This document shows positions 35,681 through 45,216 of a DNA stretch of 64,000 bases, piece by piece. The translations under genes and the position numbers were made by a program. The notes under the pieces are model-generated. The model was not told where the DNA came from. It saw only the letters and a list, made by a program, of their open reading frames with translations, and ran no database searches. Where the stretch lies: positions 1,302,001 to 1,366,000 of the forward strand of contig NZ_SHKK01000001.1 of assembly GCF_004217135.1 (NCBI RefSeq), written 5' to 3'. Source of the DNA: Micromonospora violae. Its GTDB lineage: Bacteria > Actinomycetota > Actinomycetes > Mycobacteriales > Micromonosporaceae. Position 1 is the stretch's first letter. Every line of letters starts with the position of its first letter.

Positions 35681-36901
35681 GTGATCGAGTTGAGAACGGG
35701 TCGACGGTTGGCGGCCCTGGCCGCGCTGGCACTGGGCGGCGTCGCGGTCGGCCTGACCGAGTTCGTGGCGATGGGGCTGCTGCCCGACATCGCGCGCGGT
35801 CTACTCCCGAACGAGTACGCGCAGTCGCCGTCGGGCGCGGTCGCCCGCGCGGGTTGGATGATCACCGCGTACGCGCTCGGCGTGGTCGTCGGCGCGCCGC
35901 TGATCGCCGCGTTGAGCGCGCGCCTGCCCCGCAAGAAGCTCGTCCTCGGGCTGCTCGTGCTGTTCGCCGTCGGCACGGTGGCGTCCGCGATCGCCCCCAC
36001 CTTCGACCTGGTGCTGGTGGCCCGGTTCGCGGCGGCGCTGCCGCACGGCGCGTACTTCGGCGCGGCCGGTCTGCTCGCGGCGACCCTGATGGGCCCCGGT
36101 AACGAGGCCCGTGGGTTCGCCACCGTGCTCGGCGGCCTGACCGTGAGCAACCTGGTCGGCGTACCCCTGATCACGCGGCTCGGGCAGGCGGCCGGCTGGC
36201 GGGCCGCGTACCTGGTCATCGCCGGCTTCTTCCTGCTCACCCTGCTGGCGGTGCTGGCGGTCGTCCCGGAGGTCGCCGCGGCGGTCGACGGCTCGCCGGC
36301 CGCCGAGTTGCGCGCGCTGCGGACCTCGCAGGTCTGGCTGGTCGCCGCGACCGGCGCGATCGGCTTCGCCGGGTTCTTCGCGGTCAACACCTACATCGCG
36401 CCGGTCACCACCGACGTCGCCGGCCTCTCCGCCGCCACCGTGCCGTGGGCGCTGGTCGCGGTGGGCCTCGGCATGACCGTCGGCAACGCCCTGGGCGGCT
36501 GGCTGGCGGACCGTGACCTCCAGCGGAGCACGGTCATCGGCTTCGTCGCGATGATCGTCAGCATCGCCGTGTTCAGCCTCGTGGCGTCGACCCGCGTCGG
36601 CCTCTTCGTGGGCGCTTTCCTGGTCGGTGCGACCAGCCTCTACCTCGGCCCGGTCCTGCAGGCGCGCCTCATCACCGTCGCGCCGGGAGCGCAACTGATG
36701 GGCGCGGCGCTCAACCAGTCGGCCATGAACATCGCGAACAGCCTGGGCGCGGCCCTGGGCAGTGTCGCCATCGCCGCCGGACTCGGCTACCTCGCGCCGG
36801 CCCGGGTGGGCGTGGTGCTGGCGGTCGTCGGGTTGATCCTGGGACTGGTCAGCTTCGCCGCCGGGCGACGGGTGCGCGAGCGGGTCCCGGCCACCGTCTG
36901 A
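35681..36901 (+). CDS. MFS drug/sugar exporter (AraJ/Cmx type, DHA1)
   Basis: 406 residues with 12 membrane segments. GLTEFVAMGLLPDIARGL near the N-terminus is the hallmark of the DHA1 subgroup that includes AraJ and Cmx chloramphenicol exporters, and RLPRKKLVLGLL matches MFS motif A. GTG 35681 is the first start after the operator. It is probably repressed by the divergent ROK protein. Substrate unknown. Confidence 0.88.
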   Translation: MIELRTGRRLAALAALALGGVAVGLTEFVAMGLLPDIARGLLPNEYAQSPSGAVARAGWMITAYALGVVVGAPLIAALSARLPRKKLVLGLLVLFAVGTVASAIAPTFDLVLVARFAAALPHGAYFGAAGLLAATLMGPGNEARGFATVLGGLTVSNLVGVPLITRLGQAAGWRAAYLVIAGFFLLTLLAVLAVVPEVAAAVDGSPAAELRALRTSQVWLVAATGAIGFAGFFAVNTYIAPVTTDVAGLSAATVPWALVAVGLGMTVGNALGGWLADRDLQRSTVIGFVAMIVSIAVFSLVASTRVGLFVGAFLVGATSLYLGPVLQARLITVAPGAQLMGAALNQSAMNIANSLGAALGSVAIAAGLGYLAPARVGVVLAVVGLILGLVSFAAGRRVRERVPATV

Positions 36902-37022
36902 CGAGCGCGCGGACGGGCCCGGCCGACCCGAGGTGGCGGGGACCCGCCCGCGGGACGCGGTCAGAAGTCGTTCACGCTGACCGTCACCCGGTCGGTGCTC
37001 GACCGCCAGTTGGGCACATTGA

Positions 37023-38411
37023 TCACCTCGTAGCCATCTTCGCGGCCAGGAGGTCCCCGACGGCGGCGCGGACCGGGTCCGGGTTCGACCAACTCCAGTT
37101 GGGGTGCGCTCGGTTGGTGAGCAGCGCCAGGACGAGTTTGCGGTCGGGCGCGACCAGGAGTGAGGGTCCGGCGAACCCGGTGTGGCCGAAGGTCCGGGCC
37201 GAGGCGAGCTTGCCCATGAACCAGCTCTGGTTGAGGACCACCCCGAGGCCGTGCGCCGAGGTCCGGTTGGGTCGCTCGGGGTCGATGGCGGGTTTGCCGG
37301 CGTTGTGGTTGCGGAGCATCCGGCGCACCGTCGCCGCGGCGAGGAGCTGCTTACCCTGGTGGGCGCCCTCGTTGAGGAGCAGTTGACCGATGGCCGCGAG
37401 ATCCGTCGCGGAGGCGAAGATGCCGGCGTGACCAGCGATGCCCCCGAGGTGGTTGGCGACGTCGTCGTGGACGGTGCCCCGCAGCAGCCCTCGCGACGAG
37501 CGGGCGTCGGTGGCGACCAGGCGGCCGGTCTTGGCGGTGGTGGACATCCAGCTGGTGGGGTTGAAGCCGGTGTCGCGCAGGCCGAGCGGGTTGGTGAGGT
37601 TGGTCCGCAGGGCCTGGTCGAGCCGCTGGCCGGTGACCTTCTCGACGATCTTCCCGGCGACCATGAGCCCGACGCTGGAGTAGCGGAACGTGGCCCCGGG
37701 CACGGCGCCGGAGACCAGCGGCGTGGTGAGCACGGCGTTCCACCGGGCCGCGTTGTCGGGCAATCCGGTGACCTTGGCGCCGACCGGGAGGCCGCTGGTG
37801 TGGGTGAGCAGCATCTCGACGGTGACCTGCTGCTTGCCCGTGCCGGTGAAGGCCGGCAGGTAGTCGCGCACCGGGGCGCCGAGGTCGACCCGCCCCTTGT
37901 CGGCCTGCTGCAACAGCAGGATGGCCGTGTACACCTTGGTGACCGAGGCGAGGTCGAAGATGGAGTCGGGGCGCATCGGGACGCGCTGGTTCGCCGCGAG
38001 CAGCTTCGGGCCCGCCCCGTACCGCAGCGCCTCCCCGACAGCGGTGTGGACCGTCATCTTCCCGTCCACCAGCACCAGGGCGACCGCACCGGGGAAGCCC
38101 TTGTGCTGGATGGTCTGCGGTGTGGCGGGGAGGTGACGCCGCAGCAGGGCGGTCACGTCCGCCGCGTAGCGGGCCTGGCCGGCCGGTTGCGCGCCGCTCG
38201 GGGGGACCGGCGTGCCCGGGGCAGCCGACGGGGACCTGAGGTTTCCCGCCGTACCGAACCCGACCCGGTTCCCGGCGGCGTCCGTCCCGGTCACCGCGTC
38301 TCCGGCACCGGCCGCACCGGGGCTCGACCCGCCGGTGTCACCACAACCGACGAGAGTGGAGGTCGCGGCGGCCAGGCCGGCCCCGAGTAGAGTACGACGC
38401 GCAACGGGCAT
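37023..38411 (-). CDS. Serine hydrolase (beta-lactamase/class C family) lipoprotein
   Basis: 462 residues: RRTLLGAGLAAAT start and lipobox LVGC (Cys about 20), then a linker and a class C beta-lactamase-type domain (about 80-455). SVTKVYTA gives the catalytic Ser-x-x-Lys near 160 and YSSVGLM the Tyr motif near 255; GHTGFAG is the third motif near 415. It is a surface esterase or DD-peptidase-like enzyme. The frame runs 194 codons further upstream over the divergent gene, which is not protein-like. A protein-like tail in another frame overlaps its end (see findings). Confidence 0.9.
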   Translation of the reverse strand: MPVARRTLLGAGLAAATSTLVGCGDTGGSSPGAAGAGDAVTGTDAAGNRVGFGTAGNLRSPSAAPGTPVPPSGAQPAGQARYAADVTALLRRHLPATPQTIQHKGFPGAVALVLVDGKMTVHTAVGEALRYGAGPKLLAANQRVPMRPDSIFDLASVTKVYTAILLLQQADKGRVDLGAPVRDYLPAFTGTGKQQVTVEMLLTHTSGLPVGAKVTGLPDNAARWNAVLTTPLVSGAVPGATFRYSSVGLMVAGKIVEKVTGQRLDQALRTNLTNPLGLRDTGFNPTSWMSTTAKTGRLVATDARSSRGLLRGTVHDDVANHLGGIAGHAGIFASATDLAAIGQLLLNEGAHQGKQLLAAATVRRMLRNHNAGKPAIDPERPNRTSAHGLGVVLNQSWFMGKLASARTFGHTGFAGPSLLVAPDRKLVLALLTNRAHPNWSWSNPDPVRAAVGDLLAAKMATR

Positions 38412-38586
38412 GCCGGAGATCGTGGCAGTCCGGCCTGCGGAGACGCCACCCGAGCCGGCCGAACGGTGATCCCGTCCAACCTCCTGTCCGACCCTCGGAC
38501 CACGGACAGTCATCTGGCGGACACTGTCGGTAGACATTCGAGCGGTTGTGCGACGATCGGCGGGCATCACGTCGAACGACCGTCCA

Positions 38587-38624
38587 CCGGTGACTGTCCG
38601 CGCACGGCCGCGAACAGTCACCGG
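38587..38624. promoter_or_regulatory. Large palindrome ahead of the FAD monooxygenase
   Basis: CCGGTGACTGT (38587-38597) and ACAGTCACCGG (38614-38624) are a perfect 11-bp inverted repeat. After one mismatch, CGCG pairs with CGCG inside, leaving a 6-base loop, so 38 bases are almost fully symmetric. A further half-site CGGACAGTCA is at 38503-38512. It lies in the 250-base divergent gap and is probably a regulator site; as RNA it would be a strong 5' hairpin. Confidence 0.7.
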
Positions 38625-38661
38625 GGAGGGCACACACCTCGTTACCCCCTTGGAGAGCACG

Positions 38662-40038
38662 ATGTCCCTCTCCCCGTCCCGGGTCTTCGCAGAGCTGAAC
38701 GCGGCTCGACCCCCTGACCGGCCGTCCCCGACGATGGGAACGGCCGTCGTGGTCGGCGGCAGTGTCGCCGGTCTGCTGGCCGCCCGGGTCCTCTCCGACC
38801 ACGCCGACACCGTCGTCATCATCGACCGGGACGACCCGCAGGTGACCGGCGCGCGGCCCGGCGTACCCCAGGGGACACAGTTGCACGCCCTGCTGCCCGG
38901 CGGCCTCTTCCAGCTGGAGCGGTTGTTTCCCGGATTCCGTGACGAGGCAGTGGCGCGCGGAGCGGTCGAGGCACCGCCCGCGGCCCGGCGCAACTACCTC
39001 GACGGGCGTCTGAAGGTCGTCGTCCCCGACGACGCCGACAGTCTGGCCGGCAGTCGACCCCTCCTGGAGGGCCTGATCCGCCAGCAGGTGCTTCGACTGC
39101 CCAACGTCAAGACGATCACCGCCCGCGCCACCGGCCTCGTGTTCGACGGCACCGCGGTCACCGGCGTCCGCTGTGACGTCGGCGGAGTGCCCGGTGTGGA
39201 GCGCGCGGACCTCGTGGTGGACGCCATGGGGCGGTCCAGCAAACTGTCGGACTGGCTGGCGCAGGCTGACTGGGACCGGCCGGTCACCCGGCGGATGACC
39301 GTGCATCTCAACTACGCGACCGCCCTGTTCCGCCGCCCGGAGTCCACCCCGGACGCGACGGTCGTGCTGGCGCTGCACACCCCGAGGATGGCGGTGGACG
39401 TGGCCGGGGCCGCGTTCTTCGCCATCGAGGACGGCCAGTGGATGGCCATGATGGCCGGTTACGGCAACGACCGTCCGGGGCGCACCGCGCCGGACTTCGT
39501 CCGCCGCCTGCGGGAGCAGTTCCCACCGGAGTTCGGCGAGGTCGCCGACCAGGAGATGATTGGCGACGTCCAGACCTACCACCATGCCGACAGCCGGCGA
39601 CGCGACTTCCACGCGCTCAAGCGGTTCCCCGCCGGCCTGATCAGCGTCGGTGATGCCGTCGCGTCGTTCAACCCGGTCTACGGGCAGGGCATGACGGCGG
39701 CGGCCCTGCACGCGGCCTGCCTCTCCACGTACCTCCGCTCCGGCCCCGACCTACGGGCGCCCGCGCGTCACTACCTCGCGCTCCAGAAGGTCGTGGTCGA
39801 CGCCGCCTGGTCGATCTCGACCTCGGCGGACCTGGCGCTGCCGCACGTCGACGGGCCCTACCCGCGCGGCTACCGGCTCTCCAGCTGGGCCAGCCGGCAG
39901 ATCATCACCGCGACCGTCACGGACGTGACGACCGCCCGGCGGTTCAACGACGTCGTCTCCATGCGCGAGCACCCGCGCACACTGGCCCGGCCCGGCGTGC
40001 TCCTGGGCGCCCTGCGCGCCAACCGGCGCGCCCACTGA
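38662..40038 (+). CDS. FAD-dependent monooxygenase
   Basis: 458 residues. The dinucleotide fold VVVGGSVAGLLAARVLSDH is near residue 29, a second conserved part is VDAMGRSSKLSDWL, and the FAD site is ISVGDAVASFNPVYGQGMTA near 325. The family hydroxylates or epoxidises small aromatic and polyketide-like molecules using NAD(P)H and O2. GGAGAG is six bases before ATG 38662. It is divergent from the serine hydrolase across a large palindrome. Substrate unknown. Confidence 0.9.
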   Translation: MSLSPSRVFAELNAARPPDRPSPTMGTAVVVGGSVAGLLAARVLSDHADTVVIIDRDDPQVTGARPGVPQGTQLHALLPGGLFQLERLFPGFRDEAVARGAVEAPPAARRNYLDGRLKVVVPDDADSLAGSRPLLEGLIRQQVLRLPNVKTITARATGLVFDGTAVTGVRCDVGGVPGVERADLVVDAMGRSSKLSDWLAQADWDRPVTRRMTVHLNYATALFRRPESTPDATVVLALHTPRMAVDVAGAAFFAIEDGQWMAMMAGYGNDRPGRTAPDFVRRLREQFPPEFGEVADQEMIGDVQTYHHADSRRRDFHALKRFPAGLISVGDAVASFNPVYGQGMTAAALHAACLSTYLRSGPDLRAPARHYLALQKVVVDAAWSISTSADLALPHVDGPYPRGYRLSSWASRQIITATVTDVTTARRFNDVVSMREHPRTLARPGVLLGALRANRRAH

Positions 40039-40082
40039 ACGGGCGACCCGGCGGCCTCGTCCCGAGGCCGCCGGGGAAGCCC

Positions 40083-40559
40083 TTACCGGGGAAGCTTGCG
40101 GAGGATGTCGACCACGAAACGGTGGTCGTCCAGCTGCGGCAACCCCGAGACACCGACCCAGCCCACCACGCCGGTGCCGCGCACCCGCAGCGGCACCGCG
40201 CCCCCGGCCGCCGCGTACCGCTCGGCCGGCAGACCGTACCGTTCGGCCAGCGTCACCTGCTTGTCCTGGCACAACCGGGCCATGTACAGCGACGAGTGCT
40301 CGAAGCGCATCACCACCCGCCCCTTGCGGCGCAGCCACGCGTCGTTGTCGGCCGTCGAGCCCGGCAGGCCACAGTGGAACAGCTGGCGCCCCGCCCGCCA
40401 CACCCCGATCGACACCGGCAGCCGCTGCTCACTCGCGGCGGCGACGGCGAGCATCCCCAGCTCGTACGCGTCGGTCTCGGACAGGCCCGCGAGCTCCAGC
40501 TCGCTCTCCTCGCGCAGCAACTCGTCCAGCGTCGGCCACGCGTCACGTGCGTCTGACAT
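40083..40559 (-). CDS. UPF0303/HbpS-like protein (heme-degrading domain)
   Basis: 158 residues of the GlcG/HbpS/UPF0303 type: LGMLAVAAASEQRLPVSIGV, FHCGLPGSTADNDAWLRRK and AAAGGAVPLRVRGTGVVGWV. Streptomyces HbpS binds heme and senses iron redox; UPF0303 members have no settled role. Starts at ATG 40559, 26 bases downstream of the SDR gene end on the same strand. Cytosolic. Confidence 0.85.
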   Translation of the reverse strand: MSDARDAWPTLDELLREESELELAGLSETDAYELGMLAVAAASEQRLPVSIGVWRAGRQLFHCGLPGSTADNDAWLRRKGRVVMRFEHSSLYMARLCQDKQVTLAERYGLPAERYAAAGGAVPLRVRGTGVVGWVGVSGLPQLDDHRFVVDILRKLPR

Positions 40560-40585
40560 GTTCTTCTCCTCGTCGTTGCGGTCGA

Positions 40586-42046
40586 TCACCAGGCGCAGGG
40601 CGCGTAGTCCTTCAGGAAACAGCCGTACAGGTCCTCGCCCTGCTCGCCGCGGACGATCGGGTCGTACACCCGGGCCGCGCCGTCGACCAGGTCCAGGGGG
40701 GCGTGGAAGCCCTCGTCGGCCAACCGCATCTTCGTCGGGTGCGGACGCTCGTCGGTGATCCAGCCGGTGTCGACGCTGGTCATCAGGATCCCGTCGGTCA
40801 GCATCTCCTCGGCGCTGGTGCGGGTCAGCATGTTCAGCGCCGCCTTGGCCATGTTGGTGTGCGGGTGCCCCGGCCCCTTGTAACCGCGACCGAACTGGCC
40901 CTCCATCGCCGACACGTTCACCACGTACTTGCGGCGGGCCGGCGCGGCGGCCATCGCCGGGCGCAGCCGGCTGACCAGCACGAACGGTGCGGTGACGTTG
41001 CACAGCTGCACTTCCAGCAGCTCGACCGGGTCCACCTCCTGCACCCGCTGGACCCAGCTGTTGACCGAGTCGAGGTCGGGCACGAGCCCGCCGGCGTCGA
41101 TGGCCGTGGACGCCGCGATCCGGTCCGGTGAGGCTGAGCGGCTGGTCAGTGCCAGCGCGGTGAGCGCGTGCGGGGTGAGCGCCGTCGACTGTGGCCCACC
41201 GGTGAGGGTGCCCACCGGGCCGCCCTGCCCGTCCGGCTTGGCGAACGTGATCAGCTCCGGTAGTGGGCCGTCCGGCAGGGCGGCGGCCTCCGCGGCGATG
41301 AGCTGCGCGTACGCCCCGGGGGACCGGCGGACGGTCTGCGCCGCATTGTTGATCAGAATGTCGAGGGGGCCCTGGCTGCTCACCGAGTCGGCGAGAGCGA
41401 TCACCTGGGCGGGGTCGCGCAGGTCGATCCCGACGACGCGCAGCCGGTGCAGCCAGTCCCCGCTGTCGGGCATCGCGGCGAACCGGCGGACCGCGTCGTG
41501 CGGGAACCGCGTCGTGATCGTGGTGTGCGCGCCGTCGCGCAGCAGGCGCAGCGCGATGTACATGCCGATCTTGGCCCGGCCGCCGGTGAGCAGCGCCCGC
41601 CGGCCGGTCAGGTCGGTACGCGCGTCGCGGCGCTCCCGGTTGAGCGCGGCGCAGGACGGGCAGAGCTGGTGGTAGAACGCGTCCACCTGGCGGTAGCGCT
41701 GCTTGCAGACGTAGCAGCCGCGCGGATTGTGCAGGAAGCCCGCCGTCTCGCCCGCGACGGAGGACGCGAGCGGAATGCCCTGCGTCTCGTCGTCGATGCG
41801 ACCGGGAGCGCCGGTGGCGGTGGCCTCGGTCACCGCCCGGTCGGCGGCGAGGATGGCGTCTCGCCGCTCCTCCCGTCGCCGCTGCTTGATCACCTTGTAG
41901 AGCCGGGCGGTGGCCCGCTGCACCCGCACCACGTCGGGGTGGTCGGAGGGCAGCGCCTCCAACTCCTCGAAGACGCTGAGGCAGGCCTCCAGCCGGCTTC
42001 GGTCAATACCCTCTTGACCGTTTTCGGTAATGCTGTCCACCGTCAT
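40586..42046 (-). CDS. SDR-family oxidoreductase with zinc ribbon; catalytic Tyr absent
   Basis: 486 residues. An N-terminal helical part (1-95) precedes a four-Cys site (CYVCKQRY at 111-114, CPSCA at 129-132), then a Rossmann SDR domain with TGGRAKIG (154-161) and NNAAQ (233-237). At the usual YxxxK site the sequence is TNMAK (397-401): Lys is kept but Tyr is Thr. About twice the length of a classical SDR. NAD(P) binding looks likely, normal SDR chemistry less so. It shares an operon with the UPF0303 gene. Confidence 0.85.
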   Translation of the reverse strand: MTVDSITENGQEGIDRSRLEACLSVFEELEALPSDHPDVVRVQRATARLYKVIKQRRREERRDAILAADRAVTEATATGAPGRIDDETQGIPLASSVAGETAGFLHNPRGCYVCKQRYRQVDAFYHQLCPSCAALNRERRDARTDLTGRRALLTGGRAKIGMYIALRLLRDGAHTTITTRFPHDAVRRFAAMPDSGDWLHRLRVVGIDLRDPAQVIALADSVSSQGPLDILINNAAQTVRRSPGAYAQLIAAEAAALPDGPLPELITFAKPDGQGGPVGTLTGGPQSTALTPHALTALALTSRSASPDRIAASTAIDAGGLVPDLDSVNSWVQRVQEVDPVELLEVQLCNVTAPFVLVSRLRPAMAAAPARRKYVVNVSAMEGQFGRGYKGPGHPHTNMAKAALNMLTRTSAEEMLTDGILMTSVDTGWITDERPHPTKMRLADEGFHAPLDLVDGAARVYDPIVRGEQGEDLYGCFLKDYAPCAW

Positions 42047-42175
42047 GCGTCGTTGTCTCGTCCCGTATCCCGTGCCGGCTCCAGCCAGCCCCCAAAGTCC
42101 GACCCGAAACGGTACGCGCCCCCCGGCCTGCGACGCACGTCGCGGGCGGTCCGGCAGGCGCGTCGCGCGACACGG

Positions 42176-43081
42176 TCAGTCGGCGTCGGCGTGGCCGAGC
42201 CGCCAGTAGCCCATGAAGGCCACCGCCCGCCGGTCCAGACCCCGCTCGGCGACCAGGTGCCGGCGCAGGGTGCGGATGACGCCGGCCTCCCCGGCCAGCC
42301 ACGCGTACAGCGGCGCCGGGGCCACCTCCTCGGGCACCTCCCAGAGGATCTCGGTGTCCACGTCCACGTCCGGCATGGGCGCAGCGGCCTTCGCCGCGCC
42401 GGGGGTCAGCAGTTCCCCGGCCGCGGCGACGACGGCGGGCACCAGCCGGCTGCCGTACCTGTCGGCCCCTCGGGACAGCCAGCGGACCTCGACACCGGAC
42501 GGCGCGGCCAGCGGCAGCACGTCGGCGGCGTCGGGCACCTCCAGCACGACAGTGCCCCGGGCGTCGAGCGGAAGTCGCTCGCAGATGCTGCTGATCGCCG
42601 GCACGGCGGTCTCGTCCCCCGCCAGCAGCAGGGTGCCGCCGGCCGACGGTCGAAACTCGACCCCGCCGTGCTCGCCGGGGTAGCCGGCGTCCGGCCCGAC
42701 GATGGCGAGTTCGTCGCCCGCGCTGGCCCGCCGAGCCCAGCGCGTCGCCGGGCCACTGTCGCCGTGCAGCACCAGGTCGACGTCGACCTCGGCCAGGTGG
42801 GGACGGACCGCCCGCACCGTGTACGTCCGGATCGGGTTGCGCAGGTGCGCCGGCAGGGCCCGCCAGGTCGCGTACCAGTCCGCCCCGTTCGGCAGGTTCA
42901 CCCCGCGCTGGCCGGGCAGCGGTAGCGCCAGCTTGATCCGCTGGTCGTAACCGTTGTCGGCGAAGCGGTCCAGATCCGCCCCGGTGAAGGTCACCCGGGT
43001 GAAGGACGGGCTCAGTCGGCGTACCGCGCGCACGGTGACGGTGAACACGCGCCACGGCGCGATGGGCAGGGTCTCGGTCAT
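42176..43081 (-). CDS. Siderophore-interacting protein (NAD(P)H ferric-siderophore reductase)
   Basis: 301 residues with an FAD-binding barrel (SPSFTRVTFTGADLD and RTYTVRAV) and an NAD(P)-binding C-terminal half (LLLAGDETAVPAI, MGYWRLGHADAD) as in ViuB/SIP proteins. It reduces Fe(III)-siderophore in the cytosol to free Fe(II). It is the last gene of the iron operon, 26 bases after the permease. Confidence 0.93.
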   Translation of the reverse strand: MTETLPIAPWRVFTVTVRAVRRLSPSFTRVTFTGADLDRFADNGYDQRIKLALPLPGQRGVNLPNGADWYATWRALPAHLRNPIRTYTVRAVRPHLAEVDVDLVLHGDSGPATRWARRASAGDELAIVGPDAGYPGEHGGVEFRPSAGGTLLLAGDETAVPAISSICERLPLDARGTVVLEVPDAADVLPLAAPSGVEVRWLSRGADRYGSRLVPAVVAAAGELLTPGAAKAAAPMPDVDVDTEILWEVPEEVAPAPLYAWLAGEAGVIRTLRRHLVAERGLDRRAVAFMGYWRLGHADAD

Positions 43082-43107
43082 GGTGCCTCTCTCGATTCGG
43101 GCGGCGT

Positions 43108-45216
43108 CTACCGGGTGGTGCTCGCCACGGCGCGGGAGCGCCACAGCAACCAGACGAAGTACGGGGTGCCGATCATGGCGGTGACCAGGCCGGCGGGGAT
43201 CTGGGCCGGAGCGATGACCGTCCGGCCGAGAGTGTCGGCGATGCTGACCAGCGCCGCGCCGAGCAGGGCGGCCACCGGGAGCACCCGGGAGTGCCGCCCG
43301 CCGACGAGTGCCCGCGCGGCGTGCGGAGCGACCAGGCCGACGAAACCGATGACCCCGACGGCCGAGACGGCGGTGGAGGTGAGCAGCGCCGCCGCGCCGA
43401 GCGCGATCAGCCGGGTGCGTTCCAACCGGACGCCCAGCACCCGGGGGGTGTCGTCGTCCAGCGCCATCAGGTCGAGCTCCCGGCGGGCGGCGACCACGGC
43501 CGGGGTGAGCACCAGCAGGGCGATCAGCACCGGCAGCACCTGGGTGGGCATCCGGCCGTAGGTGGAGCCTGAGAGCCAGGTCAACGCCTTCCCGGTGTTC
43601 CACGGGTCGAAGGCGACGACCAGGAAGGTGATCACTGCCATGCCGCCCTGCCAGGCGCCGAAGCCGATCAGCACCAGCCGGTCGGAGCTCAGCCCGCCGC
43701 GCCAGGCCAGGCCGTAGACAAGCGCGAACGCCAGCATCGCGCCGAGCCCGGCGACGCCGGAGACGGCCCACACTCCGGCCAGTGGCACGAACGTGAGCAG
43801 CGAGACCGCGCCGAGTCCGGCACCGGCGGTGATGCCGAGGATGCCGGGTTCGGCCAGCGGGTTGCGGCAGACCGCCTGCACGGTGGTCCCGGCGACCGCG
43901 AGCGCCGCGCCGGCCAGGACCGCCGCGGCGACCCGCGGCCACCGCTGGTCCAGCACGAAGGTGTACGCGGGCCCGGTGCTGCCGTTGATCCAGTTGACGA
44001 CATCCCCGAGCAGCACCCACGTGTCGCCGACGAGCATGCCGACCGTCACGGCGGAGATGGTCACGACGGCGGTGACGGCGACGACGCCGCGGTGGAAGGC
44101 GGCGGAGCGGACGGCCGCGTGCCCGCCGGGCGGGCGGCGGGTGGGGCCCGCGTCGCGGTGCCGGCGGGCCAGCCAGATGAGGATCGCCGCGCCGAACAGG
44201 GTGGTGACCACACCGGTGGGAATGTCGACCCCGGCCTGCCCGCCGAGCACGGCCCGCAGCAGCACGTCGGAGCCGAGCACGATGATGACCCCGGCGATGC
44301 CGGACAACGGCAGCAGGACGCGGTGCCGGTGCACCCCCGGCACCACGGGGGCGAGCAGCCGGACGATCACCGGGGCGCAAAGGCCGACGAAGCCGACCGG
44401 GCCGGTGAGGGTGACCGCCGCGGCGGAGAGCAGCACGGCCAGCACCATGACGGTGAGCCGGGTACGCCGCACGTCGAGACCGAGCACGGTGGCGGTGTCG
44501 TCGCCGAGGGCGAGGATGTCGAGGCGATGCCCGAGCAGCACGAGCACGAGGGCGGCACCGACGATCACCGGAGCGAGTTGGGTCAGCGCGGTCAGGTCGC
44601 TCTGCACCAGCGAGCCGTTCCCCCAGGCGAACAGCCCGATGGTGGCCTGCTCGAACAGGAGCAGCAGCAGGGTGGTCACCGACCCGAGCGCCAGCGCGGT
44701 CGCCGAGCCGGCGAGGATCAGCCGGGTGGTGCCGGCCTGCCCACCGGAGGACATCGCCATCACCAGGCCGGCGGCGGCCAGCCCGCCGCAGAAGGCGAGG
44801 CCACCGGAGGGCAGCGCCGGCAACGAGACGCCGAACGCGGCGACGGCGGCGATCGCCAGGTGGGCGCCGGCATTGACCGCAAGGGTGTCGGGGGAGGCGA
44901 GCGGGTTGCGGGCGATCGATTGCAACGCCGCGCCGGCGAACCCGAGCGCCACGCCGATGGCCAGCCCGGCGAGCAGCCGGGGCAGCCGGGAGGCGATCAG
45001 GACGCGGGCCGTCTCGTCGTCGCCGCCAGTCGCGAGCCGGAGCAGGTCGAGGGCCCCGACGTTCGAGGTGCCTTGGGTGAGGTGCACCGCGCCGACCAGG
45101 AGCAGCAGCAGGAGCGCCGCGACGAAGACCCCGGCGACGCGGGGTGCGGCCAGGCGCCCGTCCGGAGCCGGCCGGGTGGCCGGCTCCGGACGTGGGGGTG
45201 CGTTCAGCACGCTCAC
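43108..45216 (-). CDS. Iron-siderophore ABC permease, FecC-FecD type fused (FhuB-like)
   Basis: 702 residues, double the normal FecCD length, with two homologous halves (about 20-340 and 365-700) of some ten membrane segments each. Both halves have the GAALQSIARNPLASPDTL / GTTVQAVCRNPLAEPGILG motif and the coupling loop (LGLDVRR / LGVRLERT). A fused permease replaces the usual heterodimer, as in FhuB. It overlaps the upstream binding-protein stop by four bases (ATGA), so translation is coupled. Confidence 0.93.
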   Translation of the reverse strand: MSVLNAPPRPEPATRPAPDGRLAAPRVAGVFVAALLLLLLVGAVHLTQGTSNVGALDLLRLATGGDDETARVLIASRLPRLLAGLAIGVALGFAGAALQSIARNPLASPDTLAVNAGAHLAIAAVAAFGVSLPALPSGGLAFCGGLAAAGLVMAMSSGGQAGTTRLILAGSATALALGSVTTLLLLLFEQATIGLFAWGNGSLVQSDLTALTQLAPVIVGAALVLVLLGHRLDILALGDDTATVLGLDVRRTRLTVMVLAVLLSAAAVTLTGPVGFVGLCAPVIVRLLAPVVPGVHRHRVLLPLSGIAGVIIVLGSDVLLRAVLGGQAGVDIPTGVVTTLFGAAILIWLARRHRDAGPTRRPPGGHAAVRSAAFHRGVVAVTAVVTISAVTVGMLVGDTWVLLGDVVNWINGSTGPAYTFVLDQRWPRVAAAVLAGAALAVAGTTVQAVCRNPLAEPGILGITAGAGLGAVSLLTFVPLAGVWAVSGVAGLGAMLAFALVYGLAWRGGLSSDRLVLIGFGAWQGGMAVITFLVVAFDPWNTGKALTWLSGSTYGRMPTQVLPVLIALLVLTPAVVAARRELDLMALDDDTPRVLGVRLERTRLIALGAAALLTSTAVSAVGVIGFVGLVAPHAARALVGGRHSRVLPVAALLGAALVSIADTLGRTVIAPAQIPAGLVTAMIGTPYFVWLLWRSRAVASTTR

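Noticed and set aside
38412..38993. N-terminal extension of the serine hydrolase
   Set aside because: It would overlap the divergent monooxygenase; a typical lipoprotein signal begins at 38411.
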